Shown in pieces: positions 48,201-60,200 of a stretch of 64,000 bases of DNA; positions within the stretch are counted from its first letter, which is position 1, and every line of letters begins with the position of its first letter. The notes beneath the pieces were generated by a model. The model did not search any database and had not been told where the DNA came from. It saw only the letters and a list, made by a program, of their open reading frames with translations. The position numbers were made by a program, and so were the translations under genes. Source of the stretch: Congeria kusceri (lineage: Eukaryota > Mollusca > Bivalvia > Myida > Dreissenidae); contig CM051036.1 in NCBI GenBank assembly GCA_027627225.1, positions 36,478,426 through 36,542,425 of the forward strand, given 5' to 3'.

Positions 48201-51200
48201 AGCTTCAGTTCGCAATTGTTGTTTAATTGTTGTTTATTGTTGTCCAAAGCAGGTGCATTCTGAAATTATGTTTCAAATGAGCTTCCGTTGTGTTGGTATT
48301 AATAACATTCACCGCTGATACATCCTTTCTAAATATAAATAAGTCATGTCGTGGGAAACCCGGGCTTAATGCATGTGCGTAAAGTGTCGTACCAGATTAG
48401 CCTGTGCATCCCGCACAGGCTAATCCAGGACGGCACTTTACACTTTTATGGTATTTTCTGTTTCAACGAAGTCTCTTCTAAACATAAATCCACTGTAGCG
48501 GACTGCACAGGCTAATCCAGGACAACACTTTACGCACATGCATTAAGCCCGGTTTTCCCACGACATGTCTCAAATGTGATATTTTGTTACAAATTTCTTA
48601 ATTTTGTAATGTTTTAAATCCTTGATTTACCATTAACATTCTGGAAACTGAGCATAATTCAAATGATATTCCATTTTCTTGTTACAAAAAAGTTTAACAA
48701 GGAAAAAACCTACAGTAATCGTCACTTTTTTTTTTATTGCAAGAACTCATAATGCGCTTGTATATTTTGCACTGCAGATATTAAGTTATTGATCTTGCCA
48801 TGGTAACACAAGGAAAGTCACGTGATCTCTCCTGTGTTGCAGGTCCGCCCCAGCCAGGAGAGACCATCTGACCACGCCTCTGAAAGAGACCTAGATAATC
48901 TCCTAAAGTTTCACGATGCCCTACAGGACACACTTAAAAATAAACAGTTAGGTCAAGGGCATGTGGGTCAGAGGTCAAACTCTCAAGGTCACATATTTGG
49001 CGGGCCAGAATACATTCCCGACGACGATGACGTTCTGACCATGTCTGTTTTCGAAGATTCCACCTGAAATGGAAGAACAATGTGGTTTCAGTGTGTTCCT
49101 TTAACTGGCCCATTTTTTGTACAGGACACAAAACTGTTGAAAACTCATGTTGTTTCGTTTTCCTGTATGTTATTGGGTAAACAAGGAACTGTAATATCAA
49201 TCAATCAGGTAAAAGGTTGTTAATAATTTTGATCATTAATAATGTACAACTACTATTTGTTTGATAAAATTATTATTGTTATTTGAGGTTTAGATATTTT
49301 AGGTCACTGTTTTAAAAAAATGACTTGACGGTACTCAGTAAGTGGTTGATATTGTGTGTTGTGGTTTATGCAGTCAGTAATATTTGAAAACAATAAACTT
49401 CAAATCATAGACTCCATTGAAATGTAGGTTTCTTCCTTTCTAGCAGTTTACTGTTTATAGCTCAGCTAGTTACATTTTTCGTGTTTCCAATGTGTTTTTG
49501 TATAAGAAATGCATCATTTATTATAATTTTGTGTACAACAATCTGTTATTTCTTTTGAGCTGCCATTGCCCATGTTTGTCTCTAATTATTGAATTTCTGA
49601 TAAATCATTAACACAATCTTTGTTGCATGAATGCACCTAATTCGTTATGTTTGAAGCAAGAGATTTAAAACTACTGTAACTACTCTATATATTGGGACAT
49701 TCTTTATGTTGGGACACCCCTTAAATCCAATGAAATAATTGAGGCGCGTCTTGGAAAAACCGGGCTTAATGCATGTGCGTAAAGTGTTGTCCCAGATTAG
49801 CCTGTGCAGTCCGCACAGGCTAATCCAGGACAGCACTTTCCGCCTACAGTGGCTTTATGTTTAGAAGAGACTTTTTGAAACAGAAAATACCATAAAAGCG
49901 GAAAGTGCCATCCCGGATTAGCCTGTGCAGACTGCACATGCTAATCTGGGACGACACTTTACGCACATGCATTAGGTCCGGTTTTCCCACGACGCGCCTC
50001 AATTATTTTTCGTGACTCTAACTGTTGGAACACTTTGAAAATACGAAATGTTTCATGTTTCTAAATTGTGGGACAGTGTTTTCCATATTGCCAATTAAAT
50101 GTTAGTTTCAACTGTTACAAATATCTGTCACATGCATTTACCCATTTTCTTATTAGTGACATTCAATGAAAAGGAAATTGTGCTTTCTTTTTCATTGTTT
50201 AATAACGATATTTAATCATTATAGTTAAATCTTGGGACCTTGGCAGTGATAATCTCCTAACACAATGTTTATTTTACTGGTGGATTCTTAATATTGGAAC
50301 TCAGTCAGAGGAATTATTGTTTTCTGCTTCAAAGTATTTGGGACAGCAAACAAATTAGTAATTTTTAAGTGTCCCAACACATACAGTATTTACAGTAGCA
50401 AGGCGCACAAGTGCCTCTAACACAAATGGTCTATAAGTAATGAGGCCAGAATTTAATGGTTTACATATGAATGCCCCCTAGTATATTGTAATAGTGTTTC
50501 TCAGAATGATACTGCGGTAGTGATGTTGGTTTCAAAGTCAGTGGTTTCAATACATGCCCTCCCCCCCCCCCATCGATGATAATGATGGTTAATGTTATTA
50601 TTGTAAATTTATGAAACAAAAGAGGAAATTCTTGCAAATTATGAAGACCACAAACAAATTATAACATTTTTAACAGAAAAGCGTTATCAGTATTATAATA
50701 TTCAAAACTTTAATGTTCACTTATTCACTGCATTTACATGTATATAAATCAAACAACAACGCACATATACAATAAAACCAGCCCATCCAGCTTGCCTACA
50801 CGAGCTTGCCTCGTTGTCTATAAATTTAGGTTTCAAATATTAATCTGCAGTTAATTTTAGATTTGAACAGATTGTAAGAGTCAAAATAACTACTATGATT
50901 GACCAACTCTATGAGAAATATGCTTTTCTGAGGAAATATATACAAACTAAATATCAAATACAGTGGAAAAAGCAATACCTAAGTGGTTACTGTTTCAGAA
51001 CACATTTTCCATAAAAAAAATAAGAAAACAACATATTATTAAGCTAATTTTGTGACACTTCAAAAGCATTGTACGTGACAAAAAGTGATAGTGATTATTA
51101 CCTATTCTGTAAATGATGCTGTTCTGCACAAAATATATTGTTTGTTATGAAATTTGGAACACATGCGTCTAATAGATTCTTGTATATAGTGATGTACATT

Positions 51201-54200
51201 TTCACTAGTCTCTGACATCAGGTATTAAAATTATACAGCCAGTCTATGAATGTATTGAACAACCCTCATATTTGTCATTATTGTGGAATATATTTCATAC
51301 CTACAGATAAAACAATAAACTTGATCTTTAAAAACAAACCAGTGTTGTTATCTAGGCTATTCAAATTCTTTAAATTGTCATGTTTTAAAAACATAAGGGC
51401 GATTGCCCTTAATAGGTTCGCAGTTATTATAAGGTGTGAAATGGTTGCAGCTGCAAGATATTCGCCCACACGGAGGCGTGAACCACTACCTCGGGTAATT
51501 GAGGGTGAAAATCAATAGCTCATAGGATGAGAGGCCAACACCTAGCTGTGCTCGAGTTATCAATGCTGGAGCTTAAGCTGTTAATTTCTTACACAGCTAG
51601 CTTTAAACAATTTCGCCGTGATTTTCTCGGGTTATTGTAGGTATTTGAGTTATTGATCCTCGAGTTTAAGAAGTTTAAATGTATTTATCTGATTGCCTGG
51701 ATCTGTATTCACAAAGCTTCTCAGGGAAATCTTAAGTTGTTCATCAGTGAAAATTTCAGATCAAAATTTCTATGTGAAATGAAATGATTTCTGTTTACAA
51801 AGGAGTAAAACACTAAATACCTAAGCAATATTTACTACTTTTGAGCTCACCTGAGCACGAAGCGCTCGGTGAGCTATTGGTATAGGGGACCTCTTCTGCG
51901 TCGTCCGTGTGCCGTCAACAGTTTGTTTCGTTCTCACGCTGGAGACTTCTTTTTTATCCAATCTTTACCAAACTTGCACAGTTTATGTATGACCATAAAA
52001 TCTTGAACAGGATTGTTATTGGGCCAGATCACACCAGTAACACTAGAGTTATTGCCCCTTTTTCATGCAAAAAAGTGCTAAAATGCCTTTTTCCAACATA
52101 TATACTTTATTTTCCATCCAATCTTAACCAAACTTTTACAGTTTGTGTATGACCATTAGATCTCAGCAGACGCCAAAAATGGGCCAGATTGTGTTTCAAA
52201 CAAGAGAGTTATTGCCCTTAGTTTATGAAAATGGACATTATTCATGATAGAGACTTCATTTTTGATCCAATCTTCACCAATCTTGCACAGTTTGTCTATT
52301 ACCATGAGATTACAGTTGACATCAAATATAAGCAAGATAGGACCAGAAACACGGGAGTAATTGCCCTTTGTGAAAAAAATATGCAAAAATGGACATTATT
52401 CAGGATAGAGACTTCATTTTTCATCCAATCTTCACCAATTGTGCACAGTTTGTCTATAAACGTTAGATTACAGGTGAAGTTGAATAAAAGCATGTTCGGG
52501 CCAAAAACATTGCCCCTTGTATGTGGAAGAAAACATCAACAAGTTATCAATGATTGACTTGCACACACGATTTTTTTTTCGGTGTTGACCAAGCTTACAC
52601 AGTTTGCATATGACCATAAAAATTGATTGATAACATTTGATTTCCAACAGTTGCAAACCTAGCATGCAGTTATGTGTACATGCAACATTGATGGCTTCAG
52701 TGCCTGCATTAACATCATTTATCATCATTGGACAGAAAATTATCAAAGAAAAAGCAAAACTTTACCTTATAACACAGCCATCGCAATTATTGCATTTCAA
52801 CTAGTTCTCCAAAACTGTCTGCAAATAAGACATCAAAATCTACTGTTTCTGCATTTTCCAGAATTGACACAGACTTAATGACAAAGGGTAGGTTAGAATA
52901 TCAAGAAAAAACATTTGAGAACCATTAGCAAAACCACTGCACCTCCACTACCCATCTCGTACTTTAGTTAGCCCATTGCACTAACTGATGTTTTTAATTA
53001 AATCGATCCTATCCCCTTTTGCGTATAGTTCAGATACCTCAATTTGTTTAATTGTCACAACAGTATGGTCCTCATCTGTACCTGTATTTAGGTGAGCGCT
53101 TTGGGCCATCATGGCCCTGTTGTTAAGATTTTTTCCTGAGGAGCTTTGTTTATATGGGCCATGGACGGATTGATACAGGAATGTCTGTATACCAATGTAG
53201 GCGCAAGAGCATGAACTGCAGGCATTGCATGCCCAGCAGCTTCAGAACTTCCAACAATTGAGAGAGGCAGACACTTCTGACTATCTAATATCGAACACAG
53301 AGAAGTTCCAATGTCCAATCTGCTTCGAGGACATCAACGAACGTGACGGCGTGGTTCTGAGAGAATGTCTGCATTCGTTTTGTAGGTAGGGAGCAACTTG
53401 GCATTGGCTTTGTGCCAGACATGTTGATTTCATTGAGATTGTAATTAACAGAATGCTTTACTAGTTATTATTAAAATATTCAAGGCAAGGATATAATAAA
53501 TGTATGCGATTTCAAAATTTCAATTGTTGCACCTGTTTGATAATCAAATAGCTTTTGAAGAGGAATATGAGTGGACTTGTATAAAAAGTAATAAAAAGTT
53601 GAAGGTACAATTTGTTTGTTTTGCAAAATGTATGCAAGTTATGGATAACGGAAAGGACTAAACACCACAGAAATAAAGAAATGTCAAAATCGGAAATGAC
53701 CATCTACACTGATAAGGTCTAAATAAACACTTAAGGTATGAGCCCTCATACAGTTAATGATGTCCCAGTTTGTTCATAGATTATTACATAATATCGCCCT
53801 TCTGCAGGCAGTGTTTGGCAGACGCAGTGCAATACAACGAGGACCCTGTGCTCCGATGTCCCTACATGGACGAGTTGTTCAGCTGTGCTGGCGTGCTACA
53901 GGATAGAGAGGTCAAGGGAGTGAGTATCTGTGCAACTTTACTAAAACCTCGAAAATAAGGTCTTAGCAGAACTTAATGCTGTAAAATTTAGTGGACTGTA
54001 ACTCGACCCTTCAGGACAATTTAGCTTATACTTATTTCAGCCCTGGTAGCTACAAATAACATTTAGTGAAATGATAAAAGATTATGGCATCATTTCTGCC
54101 TCACTATTTTCTACCTACAGTGACAGTGGTTTGAAATAATTTTGAAAAACAACTATTATAAAGAAAACATTCAACTTTTTGTGTAATTAAAACCAACATT

Positions 54201-57200
54201 CATTCAGATTTGCAGCAATTACATTAAAGGAAAACTAACCGATTGAAACACCATATTGAAACTGACAATGGCTTGCATCATAACGCCAGAATAATAAATC
54301 ACATTACATGTATATAATACCGGAATACATTACTAACGAGTGACCATCACTACCATATTGAAACTGACAATGGTTTGTATCATTATACCAGAACACATAG
54401 CATCCCATAATACCAGAATTGATTTAAAATAGTGACTGTTACTGCCATGTTCAAACTGACGATGGTTTGTATCATTATACCAGAATACATAGCATCCCAT
54501 AATACCAGAATTGATTTAAAATAGTGACTGTTACTGCCATGTTCAAACTGACGATGGTTTGCACTATGATGCCAGAATACTGTACATGTATCCATAAAGT
54601 ACGGGAATACATTACAAAACAGTTTCCACCACTGCCATATTGAAACTGACAATGGTTTGCATCATATCGCCAGACAAATACATCACATCATATAATACAG
54701 GAATGCATTACAAAAAAGTGACAGTCAATACCATATTGAAACTGGAGATGGTTTGTATCGCAATGCCAGACCAATCCATCACATCAGGAATACATTTTAA
54801 AATAGTGACTATTATTACCAAATTGAAATTGACAAGGGATTGAATCACTTCTATATTAAAATTGACAGTTGTTTTTTACCAATTCCTCAGCTGGTCCCCC
54901 CGGAGCAGTATGCCAAGTACCTCGCCCGCAGTCTGTCGACAGCCGAGAGTCAGGCGGACAACAGTTTCCACTGCAAGACGATCGACTGCGGGGGCTGGTG
55001 TATTTATGAGGACCTTTTGAACTTCTTTGTCTGCCCCGTGTGCAAGAAGGAGAACTGCTTGACCTGCAAGGCTATTCATACTGGTAATGGATATGGAGTA
55101 GTTGAACAATTTTGTTTCGATTTGTCAGTGTTTACCAGCTAATAAACAATAGTTTGGAGTTCTGATGAGTAGTAGTTAAACCATGGTGTTATTAGAAAAT
55201 TTTAACATTATCTGACAAATACATTCTTCAGTTACAATGATAACTACATTTTACTATGTTCTGCCCATATATCTGTGCATATGTTTGAAGGGGCATCACT
55301 GCTGTTACAATGATGTCGTACTAATTTTCGGTTAGGTCGCTTCCTTTGATAAATACTGAATATCATTTTTGGTCTTTTTGTGTTTATTGCAAATTTAACA
55401 ACAGTAGATCAGTGATCAAAATTAGCACAAGCCCATAAGTCACGCATTGGTAATTTTTGAAAATGGCTTGACTTGCTCAGATTCTCAACTTTGTGTAGGT
55501 GGGCTTGTTACATTTTCTTGCTCATATTCTCAACTTTGTGTAGGTGGGCTTGTTATATTTTCTTGCTCAGATTCTCAACTTTGTGTTGGTGGGCATGCTA
55601 CATTTTCTTGCTCTGATTCTCAACTTTGTGTAGGCGGGCTTGTTACATTTTCTTGCTCAGATTCTCAACATTGTGTAGGCGGGCATGTTACATTTTCTTG
55701 CTCAGATTCTCAACATTGTGTTGGTGGGCATGTTACATTTGCTTGCTCAGCTTCTCAACATTGTGTTGGTGGGCATGTTACATTTTCTTGCTCAGATTCT
55801 CAACTTTGTGTAGGTGGGCTTGTTACATTTTCTTGCTCAGATTTTCAACATTGTGTAGGTGGGCATGTTACATTTTCTTGCTCAGATTCTCAACTTTATG
55901 TAGGTGGGCTTGTTACATTTTATTGCTCAGATTCTCAACTTTGTGTAGGTGGGCTTGTTATATTTTCTTGCTCTGATTCTCAACTTTGTGTAGGCGGGCA
56001 TGTTACATTTTCTTGCTCAGATTCTCAACATTGTGTTGGTGGGCATGTTACATTTTCTTGCTCATATTCTCAACTTTGTGTAGGCGGGCTTGTTACATTT
56101 TCTTGCTCAGATTCTCAACATTGTGTAGGCGGGCATGTTACATTTCCTTGCTTAGATTCTCAACATTGTGTTGGTGGGCATGTTACATTTTATTGCTCAG
56201 ATTCTCAACATTGTACATTGTGTTGGTGGGCATGTTACATTTTCTTGCTCATATTCTCAACTTTGTGTAGGCGGGCTTGTTACATTTTCTTGCTCAGATT
56301 CTCAACATTGTGTAGGCGGGCATGTTACATTTCCTTGCTTAGATTCTCAACATTGTGTTGGTGGGCATGTTACATTTTCTTGCTCAGATTCTCAACATTG
56401 TGTTGGTGGGCATGTTACATTTTATTGCTCAGATTCTCAACATTGTGTTGATGGGCATGTTACATTTTCTTGCTCAGATTCTCAACATTGTGTAGGTGGG
56501 CTTGTTACATTTTCTTGCTCAGATTCTCAGCATTGTGTAGGTGGGCATGTTACATTTTCTTGCTCAGATTCTCAACTTTATATAGGTGGGCTTGTTACAT
56601 TTTATTGCTCAGATTCTCAACTTTGTGTAGGTGGGCTTGTTACATTTTCTTGCTCTGATTCTCAACTTTGTGTAGGCGGGCATGTTACATTTTGTTGCTC
56701 AGATTCTCAGCATTGTGTTGGTGGGCATGTTACATTTTCTTGCTCATATTCTCAACTTTGTGTAGGCGGGCTTGTTACATTTTCTTGCTCAGATTCTCAA
56801 CATCATTGTGTAGGTGGGCATGTTACATTTTCTTGCTCAGATTCTCAACATTGTGTTGGTGGGCATGTTACATTTTCTTTCTCAGATTCTCAACATTGTG
56901 TTGGTGGGCATGTTACATTTTCTTGCTCAGATTTTCAACATTGTGTTGGTGGACATGTTACATTTTCTTGCTCTGATTCTCAACTTTGTGTAGGTGGGCT
57001 TGTTACATTTTCTTGCTCAGATTCTCAACTTTGTGTAGGTGGGCATGTTACATTTTCTTGCTCAGATTCTCAACATTGTGTCGGTGGGCATGTTACATGT
57101 TCTTGCTCAGATTCTCAACATTGTGTCGGTGGGCATGTTACATTTCTGCTCAGATTCTCAACATTGTGTTGGTGGGCATGTTACATTTTCTTGCTCAGAT

Positions 57201-60200
57201 TCTCAACATTGTGTTGGTGGGCATGTTACATTTTCTTGCTCAGATTCTCAACTTTGTGTAGGTGGGCTTGTTACATTTTCTTGCTCAGATTCTCAACATT
57301 GTGTAGGTGGGCATGTTACATTTTATTGCTCAGATTCTCAACTTTGTGTAGGTGGGCTTGTTACATTTTATTGCTCAGATTCTCAACTTTGTGTAGGTGG
57401 GCTTGTTACATTTTCTTGCTCTGATTCTCAACTTTGTGTAGGCGGGCTTGTTACATTTTCTTGCTCAGATTCTCAACATTGTGTTTGTGGGCATGTTACA
57501 TTTTCTTGCTCAGATTCTAAACATTGTGTTGGTGGGCATGTTATATTTTCTTGCTCAGATTCTCAACATTGTGTTGGTGGGCATGTTACATTTTCTTGCT
57601 CAGATTCTCAACATTGTGTTGGTGGGCATGTTACATTTTCTTGCTCAGATTCTCAACTTTGTGTAGGTGGGCTTGTTACATTTTCTTGCTCAGATTCTCA
57701 ACATTGGGTAGGTGGGCATGTTACATTTTCTTGCTCAGATTCTCAACTTTGTGTAGGTGGGCTTGTTACATTTTATTGCTCAGATTCTCAACTTTGTGTA
57801 GGTGGGCTTGTTACATTTTCTTTCTCTGATTCTCAACTTTGTGTAGGTGGGCTTGTTGCATTTTCTTGCTCGGATTCTCAACTTTGTGTAGGCGGGCTTG
57901 TTACATTTTCTTGCTCTGATAATTTTGTGTAGGTGGGCTTGTTACATTTTCTTGCTCTGATAACTTTGTGTAGGCGGGCTTGTTACATTTTCTTGCCCTG
58001 ATAACTTTGTGTAGGTGGACTTGTTACATTTTCTTGCTCAGATTCTAAACTTTGTGTAGGTGGGCTTGTTACATTTTCTTGCTCTCATGTACCGTAATAA
58101 TATAAGTATTTGGGCCTGCTTCACCATACTGCTATAAACACGATGACTGTTTGTATCAGAATTATTTCTTAGCTTGTTCATCCTTTATTGCAAGAAAAAT
58201 GCCATTTGTAGTTTTTTTGCAGGTAATGCAAGTGAAATTTTTGTTTTTATCGGAATTATTTCTTAGCTTGTTTACCCCCCGCCGCGAAGCGGGAGGGGGG
58301 TTATAAGAATGCCCTTCGTCCATCCGTCTGTCTGTCCGTAACATTTTTCTGTCCGCTCTATATCTCCTATACCCTTTGAAGGATTTTCATGAAACTTGGC
58401 TTAAATGTTAAGGTCATTGAGGCGATGTGCAGAAGGCATGAGTCAGTCACGCCGGCTCAAGGTCATGGTCACACTTGAAGGTCAAATATTTGAGCCTTCA
58501 TTTCATTTCCGCTCCATATCTCCTATACCCTTTGAAGGATTTTCATGAAATTTGGCTCAGATGTTAAGGTCATTGAGACGATGTGCAGAATGCATGAGTC
58601 AGTCACGCCGGCTGAAGGTCAAGGTCACACCTGAAGGTCAAATATTCGAGCCTAGGTTTTGTGTCTGCTCCATATCTCCTATACCCTTTGAAGGATTTTC
58701 ATGAAACTTGCTGAAATGTTTAGGTCATTGAGACGATGTGCAGAAGGCATGAATCAGTCACGCCGGCTCAAGGTCAAGGTCACACTTGAAGGTCAAATAT
58801 TCAAGCCTCCATTTCGTGTCCGCTCCATATCTCCTATACCCTTTGAAGGATTTTCATGAAACTTGGCACAAATGTTAAGGTCATTGAGACGATGCGCAGA
58901 AGGCATGAGTCAGTCGTGCCGGCTCAAGGTCAAGGTCACACTTGAAGGTCAAATATTTGAGCCTTCATTTCATTTGCTCCATATCTCCTATACCCTTTGA
59001 AGGATTTTCATGAAATTTGGCTCAGATGTTAAGGTCATTGAGACGATGTGCAGAAGGCATGAGTCAGTCATGCCGGCTCAAGGTCAAGGTCACACCTGAA
59101 GGTCAAATATTCGAGCCTATGTTTTGTGTCTGCTCCATATCTCCTATACCCTTTGAAGGATTTTCATGAAACTTGCTGAAATGTTTAGGTCATTGAGACG
59201 ATGTGCAGAAGGCATGAATCAGTCACGCCGGCTCTAGGTCAAGGTCACACTTGAAGGTCAAATATTCAAGCCTCCATTTCGTGTCCGCTCCATATCTCCT
59301 ATACCCTTTGAAGGATTTTCATGAAACTTGGCACAAATGTTAAGGTCATTGAGACGATGCGCAGAAGGCATGAGTCAGTCGTGCCGGCTCAAGGTCAAGG
59401 TCACACTTGAAGGTCAAATATTCAAGCCTAGATTTTGTTTCCGCTCCATATCTCCTATACCCTTTGAAGAATTTTCATGAAACTTGGCTCAAATGTTTAG
59501 GTCATTGAGACGATGTTCAGAAGGCATGAGTCAGTCACGCCGGCTCAAGGTCTAGGTCACACTTGAAGGTCAAATATTCGAGCCTCCGAAATGTGTCCAC
59601 TCCATATCTTCTATGCCTTTTGAAGGATTTTCATGAAACTTGGCTCAGATGTTAAGGTCATTGAGACGATGTGCAGAAGGCATGAGTCAGTCACGCCGGC
59701 TCAAGGTCAAGGTTACACTTGAACGTCAAATATTCGAGCCTAGATTTTGTGTCTGCTCCATATCTCCTATACCCTTTGAAGGATTTTCATGAAACTTAGC
59801 TCAAATGTTTAGGTCATTGAGACGATGTGCAGAAGGCATGAGTCAGTCACACCGGCTCAAGGTCAAGGTCACACTTGAAGGTCAAATATCGGTGCCTCCA
59901 TTTCGTGTCCGCTACATATCTCCTGTGCCTTTTGAAGGATTTTCATGAAACTTGGCTCAAATGTTTAGGTCATTGAGACGATGTGCATAAGGCATGGGCG
60001 TTTCACGCCAGCTCAAGGTCACACTTGAAGGTTAAATGTTTGAGCCTCCTTTTTCCTGTCCGTTTTTCGTGTCCGCTCCATATCTCCTATACCATTGAAG
60101 GATTTTCATGAAACTTGGCGCAAATGTTTTGCTCATTGAGACCATGTGCAGAAGGCATAAGCCAGTCACGCCAATTCAAGGTCAAGGTCACACTTGAAGG

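Noticed and set aside
48843..49067. Alternative exon as an ordinary internal exon of the RBR form
   Set aside because: It ends in a stop, has no convincing donor, and exon 8 joins exon 9 directly in phase with the right HOIL-1 spacing.
55447..57932. Long ORFs of 297-418 codons with Cys-rich 15-residue repeats
   Set aside because: They coincide with a 45-bp minisatellite that is open in all three forward frames, lie in an intron of a secure gene and have no start or end context. Repeat period, not selection, explains them.
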